Origin: Sinomonas cellulolyticus
GTDB taxonomy: Bacteria; Actinomycetota; Actinomycetes; Actinomycetales; Micrococcaceae
NCBI RefSeq assembly: GCF_014656475.1
Contig: NZ_BNCM01000010.1
Span: forward strand, 62,001-126,000
DNA length: 64,000 nt
Direction of reading: 5' to 3'
The position numbers and the translations under genes were made by a program. A model generated the notes under the pieces. That model was not told the DNA's origin and searched no databases. It saw only the letters and a list, made by a program, of their open reading frames with translations. Below, piece after piece: positions 1-10,028 of the stretch (positions within the stretch are counted from its first letter, which is position 1; the number at the start of each line of letters is the position of its first letter).

Positions 1-196
1 GGTGGAAGATCGTGCCGTTGTACAGCGGCGTGCCGGTCTTGTCCTCGCCCGTCTCAGGATCGGTCCAGGCCTGCTCGCCGGTGGCGAGGCCCACGAAGTT
101 CTTGACCGTCTTCGGAGCGTGGTTGCCGAAGAGGTTGACCACGATGTCGCCGTGGTTCGTGTGGATGGTTGCCTTGGCGGTTGGGATTGCGCTCAT
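1..196 (-). CDS. Peptidyl-prolyl cis-trans isomerase, cyclophilin type (3' part cut by window edge)
   Basis: This is the first 65 codons of a cytoplasmic cyclophilin, an enzyme that speeds proline isomerisation during protein folding. The translation begins MSAIPTAKATIHTNHGDIVV and continues through LFGNHAPKTVKNFVGLATGE, the standard N-terminal strand and helix of bacterial PpiA/PpiB. The catalytic Arg/Phe region lies beyond the left edge, so the gene is partial here. I chose the ATG at 196 because family members start this way. An in-frame ATG at 205 (three codons earlier) is possible, but a GGAAG purine run sits directly against it. It diverges from the repeat protein at 361, with a shared inverted repeat between them. 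Confidence 0.9.
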   Translation of the reverse strand, partial: MSAIPTAKATIHTNHGDIVVNLFGNHAPKTVKNFVGLATGEQAWTDPETGEDKTGTPLYNGTIFH

Positions 197-300
197 GGCC
201 GCCATTCTTCCACGGCATGCCGGAGCGCCGCCCGGTGCTGCGGCTGTTCCGCGCTGGGTGAAATCGGGGAACCGAGGGGTCGCGTGCCCCGTGTGACCGT

Positions 301-328
301 AGCCTACGACACGCTCGCCACGTAGGCT
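301..328. promoter_or_regulatory. Inverted repeat over a divergent promoter region
   Basis: AGCCTACG (301-308) and CGTAGGCT (321-328) form a perfect 8-bp inverted repeat with a 12-base centre. The right arm contains TAGGCT (323-328), a good actinobacterial -10, which would start a transcript near 335 with a leader of about 26 bases for the gene at 361. The left arm read on the minus strand also contains TAGGCT, facing the cyclophilin gene. The element could be an operator or simply two mirrored -10 boxes. Confidence 0.45.
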
Positions 329-360
329 GGCGATGGTCCCAGCAGATTCCGGAGGTAACC

Positions 361-1503
361 GTGAAGAAACAAGTGGAGAAGAGCCTCAACGCGAGCGAGT
401 CCCTTGCCCGGGACGTGCAGCAGAACGTGGTCACGGGTGTGGAGAACGCCCGCGAGTGGGCGCAGCCGCGCGTGGATGCGGCTGTCCAGTGGGCCGTACC
501 GCGGATCCAGCAGGGCCTCGACACTGCGTCCCCCCGGATCCAGGAGGGGCTCAAGTCGGCCGCTCACAACCTGGCCGAGGGCGTGGCGGTCGTGACCCCG
601 CGCCTCCAGGAGGGCCTCTCGCAGCTCGCGCCGCGCATCACCGATGCCGTGGACAGCGCCGCCCCCCGCCTGCACCAGGTCGTGGACAAGGCGGCCCCGG
701 CGATCAAAGATGTCGCAGACACCTACATCCCGAAGCTCTCGGAGGGCATCGCGCACGCGGCCGAATCGGTCAACCGCGGGCTCTCGACCGCCCCGGAGCA
801 CGTGGACTCCGTGGCGCAGAAGCTCGCCGACTCGGGCGTGGTGCGTCAGGCGGACGCCGCCACGCGTGACGCCGTGGCCGCGGCGCAGAAGGCCGTCCGC
901 CAGGCCGCCAATGAAGTGAGCTCGACGCCGCCGCGGAAGAAGCGTCGCGGACTCCTCATCTTCGGCGTCGTTGCCGCGGCAGTCGCCGCGGGCGTGGCCG
1001 CATGGAAGGCGGCCAAGCCGGTCGAGGATCCCTGGAAGACGCCGGCCGCCGTTCCGCCGGCACCTACCCCGGCGTCCTCGACCACCGCCCCCTCCACCGG
1101 GACGCCGTCCACCGCGACGACTCCTGCGGCGACGCCGGCACCCGTGCCTGCGACGCCGTCGAGCGCCTCGACCGAGCCTGTCATCACGGCGGAGAAGGCG
1201 GCCCCGGCCGCACCGTCCGCCGGTGCTGACACCGCTGCCGGGTCCGCCGGTGCGGGCACGGCTGTCGGGTCGGCCGCCACGGAGTCGGGTGAGACGACGC
1301 CGGACGACGCCGCGGACAGGGACGCCTCGGCGAGCCTCGACGCCGGCCAGGCCGCCGTGCTCGAGGACTCCGCCAAGGAGCCCAAGGCGGAGGACGCCGG
1401 GCAGGCCGAGGGCAAGCACGTCGCGGAGGACCCGACGACGGCGATGAAGAACATCCACGCCGCCTCGAACGGCGACAAGAAGGACCAGACCCCGGAGGCC
1501 TGA
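361..1503 (+). CDS. Membrane-anchored protein with 11-residue amphipathic repeats
   Basis: No known family was recognised with certainty. The 380-residue product starts at GTG 361 behind GGAGGT (351-356). Residues 36-134 are built from 11-residue units of the form P-R/K-hydrophobic-x-x-G/A-hydrophobic-x-x-A-A. The prolines fall at 36, 47, 58, 80, 91, 102, 113 and 124, exactly eleven apart with one missing at 69. Such 11-mers form amphipathic helices with turns, as in apolipoprotein-like lipid-binding proteins. A basic KKRR stop-transfer patch (about 193-196) and one membrane span (197-216) follow. After that comes a Pro/Thr/Ala/Glu-rich low-complexity tail of about 160 residues. There is no N-terminal signal peptide, so the topology is uncertain. 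A role at the membrane is inference. Confidence 0.8.
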   Translation: MKKQVEKSLNASESLARDVQQNVVTGVENAREWAQPRVDAAVQWAVPRIQQGLDTASPRIQEGLKSAAHNLAEGVAVVTPRLQEGLSQLAPRITDAVDSAAPRLHQVVDKAAPAIKDVADTYIPKLSEGIAHAAESVNRGLSTAPEHVDSVAQKLADSGVVRQADAATRDAVAAAQKAVRQAANEVSSTPPRKKRRGLLIFGVVAAAVAAGVAAWKAAKPVEDPWKTPAAVPPAPTPASSTTAPSTGTPSTATTPAATPAPVPATPSSASTEPVITAEKAAPAAPSAGADTAAGSAGAGTAVGSAATESGETTPDDAADRDASASLDAGQAAVLEDSAKEPKAEDAGQAEGKHVAEDPTTAMKNIHAASNGDKKDQTPEA

Positions 1504-1517
1504 CACCGCCAGTCCGC

Positions 1518-1570
1518 CGCAGCGAGGGCGCGGCACCGCACATGACGTGCGGTGCCGCGCCCTCGCTGCG
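1518..1570 (+). terminator. Strong hairpin terminator
   Basis: A perfect 24-bp stem (1518-1541 with 1547-1570) encloses a five-base loop 15 bases after the stop of the repeat-protein gene. It has no clear T-run, as is common in high-GC actinobacteria. Its position means that the downstream glycosyltransferase cannot start inside it, although the reading frame is open there. Confidence 0.85.
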
Positions 1571-1590
1571 CCCCGGCGCCGTGCGCTTGC

Positions 1591-1596
1591 TAGATT
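1591..1596 (+). promoter_or_regulatory. -10 box TAGATT for the glycosyltransferase
   Basis: TAGATT lies 8 bases before ATG 1605 and 5 before GTG 1602. A transcript starting about 6-8 bases downstream would be leaderless or nearly so. This is a looser example of the spacing seen precisely at other genes in the window. Confidence 0.45.
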
Positions 1597-1604
1597 TGGT
1601 GGTG

Positions 1605-2486
1605 ATGTCCCCGGAACCCGCTCTCCTCGACGCCTCGCGCGCGGCGGCTCCGCCGTCTGTTGCACCGAGTGTGTCGATCGTGATCCCTGCCTACAACGAG
1701 GAGAGCGTGATCCGCCAGTGCGTCACGGCGGCCATCTACCAGTCGGTGCCGGCGCACGAGATCATCGTCGTTGACAACATGTCCAAGGACTCGACCTCGG
1801 ACATCGTCCGGCAGCTGCAGAGGGAGTACCCGGAGTCCCCGATCAGGCTCCTGGTCCAGAACACCGAGCAGGGCCTCATCCCGACCCGCAACTTCGGGCT
1901 GGACCACGCCACCGGTGATGTCCTCGGCCGGATCGACGCCGATTCGCTGCTCGAGCCCGACTGGGTCGAGGAAGTCCAGCGGGCCTTCGCGGACCGCAAT
2001 GTCCAAGCGGCCACCGGCCCGGTGATCTACTACGACATGCCGATGCGCCGGTTCGGCCTCAAGGCGGACGACAAGGTCCGCCAGCTTCTGCTGAGGCTCT
2101 CGCGGCACGAGTACCAGTTCCTGTTCGGCTCCAACATGGCGCTGCGGCGCTCGGCGTGGGAGTCGATCCGGGGCAGAGTCTGCCGGGACGAGAAGGACGA
2201 GATGCACGAGGACATCGACCTGTCCCTGCATCTGGCCGAGCAGGGGCTGCGGATCCAGTACTGGCCGGACATGGTCTCGGGGATGTCGGCGCGCAGGCTC
2301 GAGGACTCGCCGAGGGACTACCGGTACTACGTCCAGAGGTTCGACCGCACCTACAGGGCGCACAACATCAGGAGGATCACGCTGCGGGCACCCATGGCCG
2401 TGATCCTCTCCGTGTACTACCCCGCCAAGCTGCTGCGCGCCATCCACGCCGCCAACCAGCCGCCCGTGAAGCGCGGGGGAGTCTGA
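1605..2486 (+). CDS. Family 2 glycosyltransferase
   Basis: This 293-residue protein is a GT-A fold, inverting glycosyltransferase that moves a sugar from a nucleotide-sugar donor to an unidentified acceptor. The signature is clear. VSIVIPAYNEE starts the nucleotide-binding domain, VVDNMSKDST follows, GRIDADS carries the DxD-type metal site, and HEDIDLS is the usual acidic catalytic motif. No membrane span is obvious apart from a weakly hydrophobic C-terminal stretch near VILSVYYPAKLL. I start it at ATG 1605 because the upstream open frame runs through the terminator hairpin. GTG 1602 or 1599 are alternatives. It ends six bases before the convergent EamA gene. The substrate cannot be told from the sequence. 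Confidence 0.88.
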   Translation: MSPEPALLDASRAAAPPSVAPSVSIVIPAYNEESVIRQCVTAAIYQSVPAHEIIVVDNMSKDSTSDIVRQLQREYPESPIRLLVQNTEQGLIPTRNFGLDHATGDVLGRIDADSLLEPDWVEEVQRAFADRNVQAATGPVIYYDMPMRRFGLKADDKVRQLLLRLSRHEYQFLFGSNMALRRSAWESIRGRVCRDEKDEMHEDIDLSLHLAEQGLRIQYWPDMVSGMSARRLEDSPRDYRYYVQRFDRTYRAHNIRRITLRAPMAVILSVYYPAKLLRAIHAANQPPVKRGGV

Positions 2487-2491
2487 CCCGC

Positions 2492-3403
2492 TCAGTCCGT
2501 CCCGAGTTCCGGCTCGAGTGGCCGACCGCGCCGCTGCCGGCTCCCGCGCTGGCCGAGGACGACGACGGCGAGCCCCGCCAGGATGAGGGCGAGCCCCGCG
2601 TAGGTCCCGGCCGGCAGGACCTCGTGCAGGAACACTGCTGCGAGCAGGGCCGCGCCGGGGATCTCGAGGAGGATGAACATCGAGACGACGAGCGGGCTGA
2701 GGGTCGCGACGAGGTAGTTGAAGGCGGTGTGCCCCACGATCTGCGCGGCGAGCGTGATCGCGGCGATGCCGATCCAGCCCGCCGGCTCGAATCCGGTCAG
2801 CGGCTGCCCGGTGGCCAGTGCCATCACCGCGACGAGCAGGGCGCACACGCTGTAGCAGACGGCCGTGTAGGTTCCCGTGCCCATGGTCTGGCGCGCTTGG
2901 CCGCCGGCCATCGTGTACAGGCCGGCGAGGATGCCGCCTGCCACCGCGAGCACATCACCTAGCACCGCTTCGCGGGAGGAACCGAGGTCCAGACCGGTGA
3001 TTGCCACAACGCCCGCAAACGCGAGCCCCAGGCCAATCAACACCGGGGAGGGCAGCCTCTTGCCACGCACGAGGGAGAAGACGGCGATCCACCCGGACTG
3101 CAGGCACACGAGCGCGGTCGACGCCGCGACGGACGTCAGGGTCAGGGACACGATGAAGCACACGAAGTGGAAGGCAAGGGCCACGCCGGCCACCGCCGAC
3201 CAGAAGTACTCTCGCCGACCGAGCCGGCCGAACTGGCCAGGGCTGCGGACGGCCACGGGCACGGCCATCACGACGGCGGCCAGCGCGTTGCGCCAGAACG
3301 CAACCGCCAGGGCCGTCACGGACGTCCCCGCGAGCGTGGCGGCGATAAGCGGTCCGGAGGCGGAGACGCCCAGGACGCCGAGCACCACGAAGAGGGGAAT
3401 CAC
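2492..3403 (-). CDS. EamA/DMT-family permease
   Basis: This 303-residue protein belongs to the drug/metabolite transporter superfamily. These are inner-membrane carriers with ten helices arranged as two repeated EamA halves. The translation is almost entirely hydrophobic segments. It includes the typical first helix with the GPLIAATLAG motif, and a second-half boundary near GDVLAVAGGILAGLYTMAGG. The C-terminal tail RGSRQRRGRPLE is basic and cytoplasmic. The start is GTG 3403, with TAGAGT exactly six bases upstream, which indicates a leaderless message. The transported compound is unknown; amino acids, sugars or drugs are possible. The gene is convergent with the glycosyltransferase, with no room for a terminator. 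Confidence 0.85.
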   Translation of the reverse strand: MIPLFVVLGVLGVSASGPLIAATLAGTSVTALAVAFWRNALAAVVMAVPVAVRSPGQFGRLGRREYFWSAVAGVALAFHFVCFIVSLTLTSVAASTALVCLQSGWIAVFSLVRGKRLPSPVLIGLGLAFAGVVAITGLDLGSSREAVLGDVLAVAGGILAGLYTMAGGQARQTMGTGTYTAVCYSVCALLVAVMALATGQPLTGFEPAGWIGIAAITLAAQIVGHTAFNYLVATLSPLVVSMFILLEIPGAALLAAVFLHEVLPAGTYAGLALILAGLAVVVLGQRGSRQRRGRPLEPELGTD

Positions 3404-3409
3404 CAGCCC

Positions 3410-3415
3410 ACTCTA
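3410..3415 (-). promoter_or_regulatory. -10 box TAGAGT, leaderless spacing
   Basis: Read on the minus strand, TAGAGT is followed by six bases and then the GTG start at 3403. Transcription should therefore begin at the start codon. Confidence 0.6.
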
Positions 3416-3461
3416 GGGGCCTCCGGCGGGACGCCGCACCGCGGCGCCGCGGCGTCAGGAA

Positions 3462-3503
3462 CGGCGAAGGCCGGCTCCCCGCGAGGAGAGCCGGCCTTCG
3501 CCG
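3462..3503 (-). terminator. Terminator after tRNA-Ala
   Basis: A perfect 16-bp stem (3462-3477 with 3488-3503) and a ten-base loop lie directly downstream of tRNA-Ala on the minus strand. It probably ends the long leftward transcript that includes gyrase, DUF3566 and the tRNAs. Confidence 0.8.
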
Positions 3504-3510
3504 CGTTCGG

Positions 3511-3583
3511 TGGAGGCAAGGGGACTCGAACCCCTAACCCCCTGCTTGCAAAGCAGGTGCGCTACCAATTGCGCCATGCCCCC
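3511..3583 (-). tRNA. tRNA-Ala (anticodon TGC)
   Basis: The minus strand folds into a complete cloverleaf of 73 bases. The acceptor GGGGGCA pairs with TGCCTCC, the D arm contains GCGC-GCGC with the GGTAG loop, the anticodon loop CTTTGCAAA presents TGC, and the T arm has GGTTCGAGTCC. The discriminator is A. The 3' CCA is not encoded: CCG follows. The pair tRNA-Ile/tRNA-Ala downstream of gyrA is a conserved actinobacterial arrangement. Confidence 0.97.
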
Positions 3584-3602
3584 GTGGTCCGTCGGACCAG
3601 AG

Positions 3603-3722
3603 TCACTCGACCGAATCGGTCGAGCCGCTCCAGATGTCCTTCTGGGCCTCGGACTCCTTGGCCTTCCGATACAGGAAGGCACCCGCGAAAGCCGCGACTG
3701 CCAAGGCAATCAGTCTCTTCAC
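3603..3722 (-). CDS. DLW-39 family protein
   Basis: This 39-codon ORF lies between tRNA-Ile and tRNA-Ala. The GTG start at 3722 follows GGAGGT with ideal spacing (GGAGGTGCCCGTG). The product starts VKRLIALAVAAFAGAFLYRK, a short hydrophobic helix. It then has a charged stretch and D-I-W at residues 29-31, where the family has D-L-W. The length of exactly 39 residues and the position downstream of gyrA match the actinobacterial DLW-39 family, whose function is unknown. It may be a small membrane-associated peptide. Confidence 0.85.
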   Translation of the reverse strand: MKRLIALAVAAFAGAFLYRKAKESEAQKDIWSGSTDSVE

Positions 3723-3757
3723 GGGCACCTCCATCATGCTCGGAAAACCACGTTCCG

Positions 3758-3831
3758 TGGGCGTACCAGGACTTGAACCTGGGACCTCTTCGTTATCAGC
3801 GAAGCGCTCTAACCGCCTGAGCTATACGCCC
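3758..3831 (-). tRNA. tRNA-Ile (anticodon GAT)
   Basis: The minus strand gives a 74-base cloverleaf. The acceptor GGGCGTA pairs with TACGCCC, and the D arm is GCTC-GAGC. The anticodon stem CTTCG/CGAAG holds CTGATAA with GAT, and the T arm has GGTTCAAGTCC. The discriminator is A and no CCA is encoded. Confidence 0.97.
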
Positions 3832-3911
3832 CCATGGGGCCCGATGTTCCGTAGTGCCCCCGGGCCGAGACTTGACTCTACAGCACATCTCGGCCCGCGG
3901 CCAAATCGGCA

Positions 3912-4559
3912 TCAGTCGTCCGTGAGGGTCACCCCGATGCCGCCCACGAGGGTCGCCGAGATGTTGTACAGGACGGCGGTGAGGGCGGAGAGCGCGGTCA
4001 GCAGCACCACGTTGACCACGGCGATGATGGTCGCGAACGAGGCGACCTGGCCGAGGGAGGCGATCTTCTTCAGGTCGAGGGCTCCGCTGCTCTCGGAGCC
4101 GCCGATCTCGCCGAGGAGGCCGTTGATCTTGTCGAAGATGCCGGTGACGTCCAGGACCATCCACAGCACGATCGAGGCTACGACGGTGACGATGCCCAGC
4201 GCGACGGACAGCAGGAACGCCATCTTGAGCACTGACCACGTGTCCACCTTGCTCACGATCAGGCGGGCCCTGCGCTGCTTGGCCTTCGGCGCCGGGCGCA
4301 CGAGGCCCGGCTGGCCCGGGCGCTGCGTCATGGGGCGCGCGCCGGCCGGACGCTGGGTCGCCGTGAGCGGGCGCTCCGCGGGCCGGGGGCCCGGCCGCTG
4401 CGTGCCGGCACCCGCGGACTGCGGCGGGACGGTCGGACGCTGGACGCCGCTGCCGGCGCCTGCCGACTGCGGCGGGGCGCTCGGCCGCTGCGGCGGGCGC
4501 GACGGTGGCGCAGCCTGCGGATACCCGCCTGACGACGGCGTGTTCTCGGGCGTGCTCAC
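3912..4559 (-). CDS. DUF3566 domain membrane protein
   Basis: This 215-residue protein overlaps the end of gyrA by a GTGA junction (start GTG 4559, gyrA stop 4558-4556), so the two are translationally coupled. Residues 1-100 are disordered and rich in Pro, Gln, Arg and Gly (repeated RPP, QRP and PQSAGAG units). The C-terminal half is the DUF3566 domain. It has two membrane spans, roughly [22 protein letters not shown] and [20 protein letters not shown], separated by a short exposed segment. This family sits next to gyrA in most actinobacteria. Its function is not established. Confidence 0.9.
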   Translation of the reverse strand: MSTPENTPSSGGYPQAAPPSRPPQRPSAPPQSAGAGSGVQRPTVPPQSAGAGTQRPGPRPAERPLTATQRPAGARPMTQRPGQPGLVRPAPKAKQRRARLIVSKVDTWSVLKMAFLLSVALGIVTVVASIVLWMVLDVTGIFDKINGLLGEIGGSESSGALDLKKIASLGQVASFATIIAVVNVVLLTALSALTAVLYNISATLVGGIGVTLTDD

Positions 4560-7129
4560 TCGGTACCTCCAAGATCCTGGTCAGAGTCTCCAGCCAACGT
4601 TACGGCATGAGCCTCCTCGGCGCCTTCCTCGGACTCCTCGTCGTCCTCGCCCAGACTGCGCTCGATATTCTTCGCGACGGCGATGATCCGGTCGCGCTTG
4701 TCCGGCTTGGCGAAGATGACGCCCATGGTGTCGCGGCCCTTGGCGGGGACGCCGGCGACGGCGGAGCGGACCACTTTGCCGCCCTCCATGACCACGAGGA
4801 CCTCGTCCTCCTCCTGGACGATGAGGGCCCCGACGAGGTGCCCGCGCCCCTCCTGGTACTTGCCCACCTTGATGCCGAGGCCGCCGCGGCCCTGGACGCG
4901 GTACTCCTCGACGGCGGTGCGCTTGGCGTAGCCGCCCTCGGTCACGATGAACACGAAGGCGCCGTCGATCACCACGTCGGCGGCGAGCAGCTCGTCGTCG
5001 TCGCGGAACTTCATTCCGGTGACGCCGCTCGTGGCGCGGCCCATCGGGCGCAGCGCGTCGTCGTCGGCCGTGAAGCGCAGCGACTGCCCGTGGCGGGAGA
5101 CGAGCATGAGGTCGTCGGTCTCACTCACGAGCTGCGCCGAGACGAGCTCGTCGTCGTCGCGCAGGTTGATCGCGATGACGCCGGCGGAGCGGTTCGTGTC
5201 GTAGTCCTCGAGGCGGGTCTTCTTCACGAGGCCGCCCTTCGTGGCGAGCACGAGGTAGGGCGCCTGCTGGTAGTCGCGCAGTGCGAGGACCTGGGCGATG
5301 CGCTCGTCCGGCTGGAAGGCGAGCAGGTTCGCCACGTGCTGGCCCTTCGCGTCACGGCCGCCCTCGGCGAGCTCGTACGCCTTGGCGCGGTAGACGCGGC
5401 CCAGGTTCGTGAAGAACAGGAGCCAGTGGTGCGTCGTCGTGACGAAGAAGTGCTCCACGACGTCGTCGCCGCGCAGCTGCGCACCCCGGACTCCCTTGCC
5501 GCCGCGCTGCTGCTGCCGGTACTGGTCGCTGCGGGTGCGCTTGACGTACCCGCCGCGGGTGATGGTGACGACCATCTCCTCCTCGGGGATGAGGTCCTCG
5601 ACGCTCATGTCCCCGTCGAAGCCGGCCACGATGCGCGTGCGGCGGTCGTCGCCGTACTTCTCGACGATGCCGGCGAGCTCCTCCGAGACGATCTGCCGCT
5701 GCCGTGCCGGGTCGGCGAGGATCGCGTTGTACTCGGCGATGAGCGCCTCGAGCTCGTCGTTGCGGTCCTGGATCTTCTGCCGCTCGAGGGCCGCGAGGCG
5801 GCGCAGCTGCATGTCGAGGATGGCGCGGGCCTGGAGCTCGTCGATGTCCAGCAGCGCCATGAGGCCGTCCCTGGCCTGCTCCACCGTGGGGGAGCGGCGG
5901 ATGAGGGCGATGACCTCATCGAGCATGTCGAGGGCCTTGAGGAGGCCGCGGAGGATGTGGATCTCCTCCTCGGCCTTGCGCAGCCGGAACCGGGTGCGGC
6001 GGACGATGACGTCGATCTGGTGCAGCACCCAGTGCCGGACGAACGCGTCGAGCGAGAGCGTGCGCGGCACGCCGTCGACGATCGCGAGCATGTTCGCCGG
6101 GAAGTTCTCCTGGAGCTGGGTGTGCTTGTAGAGGTTGTTCAGCACGACCTTGGCCACGGCGTCGCGCTTGAGCACGATCACGAGGCGCTGGCCGGTGCGG
6201 CCCGAGGTCTCGTCGCGCAGGTCCGCGATGCCGGCGATCTTGCCGTCCTTGACGAGCTCGGCGATCTTCATGGCCAGGTTGTCCGGGTTGGCCATGTACG
6301 GCAGCTCGGTGACCACGAGGCACGTGCGGCCCTGGATCTCCTCGACGTTCACCACGGCGCGCATGGTGATCGAGCCTCGGCCGGTGCGGTACGCGTCCTC
6401 GATGCCCTTGCGCCCCAGGATGGTCGCGCCGGTGGGGAAATCCGGGCCTTTGATGCGGGTCAAGAGCGCCTCGAGGAGCTCCTCGCGGGTCGCCTCGGGG
6501 TTCTCGAGGTACCACTGGACGCCGTCGGCCACCTCGCGCAGGTTGTGCGGCGGAATGTTGGTGGCCATGCCGACGGCAATGCCCGAGGAGCCGTTGACCA
6601 GCAGGTTCGGGAACCGCGCCGGCAGGACCGTGGGCTCCTGGTTCTTGCCGTCGTAGTTGTCCTGGAAGTCGACGGTCTCCTCGTCGATGTCACGGACCAT
6701 CTCGAGGGCCAGCTGGGCCATCTTCGTCTCGGTGTACCGGGGCGCGGCGGCGCCGTCGTTGCCGGGGGAGCCGAAGTTGCCCTGCCCGAGCGCGAGCGGG
6801 TACCGCATCACCCAGTCCTGGATGAGGCGGACCAGGGCGTCGTAGATCGCCATGTCGCCGTGGGGGTGGTAGGTGCCCATAACGTCGCCGACCACGCGGG
6901 CGCACTTGTTGAAGCCGCGGTCGGGGCGGTAGCCGCCGTCGTACATCGCGTAGAGCACGCGGCGGTGCACGGGCTTGAGGCCGTCGCGCACGTCCGGCAG
7001 CGCGCGGCCCACGATCACGGCCATCGCGTAGTCGAGGTAGGACCGCTGCATCTCCGTCTGGAGGTCCACCTGCTCGATGCGGTCGACGCCGGGGGTGCCG
7101 TCCGGGTTCTCGGGAGTCTCGTCGCTCAC
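4556..7129 (-). CDS. gyrA: DNA gyrase subunit A
   Basis: GyrA is the breakage-reunion subunit of the A2B2 gyrase that introduces negative supercoils. The 857-residue product has the winged-helix domain ([19 protein letters not shown]), the active-site tyrosine in AAAPRYTE, and six C-terminal beta-pinwheel blades. Those include a GyrA box ([10 protein letters not shown], consensus QRRGGKG). It starts with GTG 7129, about 40 bases after the gyrB stop. In the quinolone-determining region [10 protein letters not shown], methionine stands where E. coli has Ser83, while Asp87 is kept. The C-terminus is acidic ([15 protein letters not shown]). Confidence 0.98.
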   Translation of the reverse strand: MSDETPENPDGTPGVDRIEQVDLQTEMQRSYLDYAMAVIVGRALPDVRDGLKPVHRRVLYAMYDGGYRPDRGFNKCARVVGDVMGTYHPHGDMAIYDALVRLIQDWVMRYPLALGQGNFGSPGNDGAAAPRYTETKMAQLALEMVRDIDEETVDFQDNYDGKNQEPTVLPARFPNLLVNGSSGIAVGMATNIPPHNLREVADGVQWYLENPEATREELLEALLTRIKGPDFPTGATILGRKGIEDAYRTGRGSITMRAVVNVEEIQGRTCLVVTELPYMANPDNLAMKIAELVKDGKIAGIADLRDETSGRTGQRLVIVLKRDAVAKVVLNNLYKHTQLQENFPANMLAIVDGVPRTLSLDAFVRHWVLHQIDVIVRRTRFRLRKAEEEIHILRGLLKALDMLDEVIALIRRSPTVEQARDGLMALLDIDELQARAILDMQLRRLAALERQKIQDRNDELEALIAEYNAILADPARQRQIVSEELAGIVEKYGDDRRTRIVAGFDGDMSVEDLIPEEEMVVTITRGGYVKRTRSDQYRQQQRGGKGVRGAQLRGDDVVEHFFVTTTHHWLLFFTNLGRVYRAKAYELAEGGRDAKGQHVANLLAFQPDERIAQVLALRDYQQAPYLVLATKGGLVKKTRLEDYDTNRSAGVIAINLRDDDELVSAQLVSETDDLMLVSRHGQSLRFTADDDALRPMGRATSGVTGMKFRDDDELLAADVVIDGAFVFIVTEGGYAKRTAVEEYRVQGRGGLGIKVGKYQEGRGHLVGALIVQEEDEVLVVMEGGKVVRSAVAGVPAKGRDTMGVIFAKPDKRDRIIAVAKNIERSLGEDDEESEEGAEEAHAVTLAGDSDQDLGGTE

Positions 7130-7169
7130 CAGATTCTCTCCTTACAGTCCTTGCTCTCGCGTCCCGAGG

Positions 7170-9206
<2,037 letters not shown>

Positions 9207-9248
9207 AGGCGTTCTCGACCCCTTCACTTCGGCGGGCTTAACGTGTCA

Positions 9249-9254
9249 ATTCTA
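9249..9254 (-). promoter_or_regulatory. Probable gyrB -10 box (TAGAAT)
   Basis: On the minus strand TAGAAT precedes the gyrB start by about 40 bases. This is the only TANNNT hexamer noticed in the AT-richer segment between gyrB and the terminator after dciA. Confidence 0.4.
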
Positions 9255-9336
9255 CCGGTTCGCCCGCGCGGGAACGGACAGCGCCACCCATGCATGCGGT
9301 TCAGCGGCCCAAAAAGGGCTCGTGGCGCCCCTGTCC

Positions 9337-9373
9337 GGAGGCCAACCAAGGGGGAGTGCGCCTCCCGGCCTCC
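9337..9373 (-). terminator. Hairpin after dciA
   Basis: GGAGGCC (9337-9343) pairs with GGCCTCC (9367-9373), and an inner GGGAG/CTCCC stem (9352-9356 with 9362-9366) is nested inside. The structure lies about 50 bases downstream of the dciA stop on the minus strand. The rest of 9228-9425 holds only the gyrB promoter. Confidence 0.55.
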
Positions 9374-9425
9374 TGAGCGTCCCACGCGCCGTGCACGGGA
9401 TTCCGCCTCCGTTCGGGCGCGGGCC

Positions 9426-10028
9426 TCACCCGTAGGTGTCCCGCGGGCCGCGGCCGCGCACGTGCCGAGGGCCCTTCCGCCAGCTCGGCGCGGCGGGTCC
9501 CAGCACCTGGATCCTGGTCACGACGCCCTCGCCGAGCTCGCGCCGGAACCTGTCCAGGAGGCTCGAGCTGAGCAGGCGAAGCTGGGTGGCCCATGCGGTG
9601 GAGTCGCACCGCACGCGCAGGTCCGTCCCCTCGAAGCTCTCCGGGATGCAGTGGGCGGAGATCTCCGGGCCCACGAGCTCCGCCCAGCGTGACATGACCG
9701 AGCCGACGGCGACGGGGGAGTCCCAGCCCCGCTCGGCGACCATGCGGTTCACCACGGCGCCCAGGCCCTGGGGGTCGCGCCCGCTGTAGCCGCCCGGGGT
9801 GGTGCGGCGCCGGCTGCGGCCGGGGGCCCAGCCGCCCTGGGCTGCCCGGGGATCTGCGACGAGCGGACCGGTGGCCCTCGAGCGGACCTCGCCCCGGGCC
9901 TCGGCGGCCTGCCGCACCCGGTTCAGCGCAGCCCTCGCCGCGTCCACGCGGTCGGGGGCACCGGGCCTCCCGTCGGCGGACCCCTGCGTCTCATCCCCGC
10001 GGGCGCCCTTGTCCGGCCGGTCAGCCAT
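9426..10028 (-). CDS. DUF721/DciA family protein
   Basis: This is the 200-residue actinobacterial DUF721 protein found between recF and gyrB. It is related to DciA, the ancestral protein that helps load the replicative helicase DnaB. Residues 1-90 are a disordered, charged extension. The conserved domain covers about 95-185 ([28 protein letters not shown], then [26 protein letters not shown]). It overlaps the end of recF by 8 bases, so the two are probably coupled. The helicase-loading role is known for the family and not shown here. Confidence 0.88.
   Translation of the reverse strand: MADRPDKGARGDETQGSADGRPGAPDRVDAARAALNRVRQAAEARGEVRSRATGPLVADPRAAQGGWAPGRSRRRTTPGGYSGRDPQGLGAVVNRMVAERGWDSPVAVGSVMSRWAELVGPEISAHCIPESFEGTDLRVRCDSTAWATQLRLLSSSLLDRFRRELGEGVVTRIQVLGPAAPSWRKGPRHVRGRGPRDTYG

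Noticed and set aside
1542..1604. Upstream start for the glycosyltransferase
   Set aside because: ATG-frame codons from 1542 lie inside a 24-bp-stem terminator; ATG 1605 fits the domain and the -10 box.
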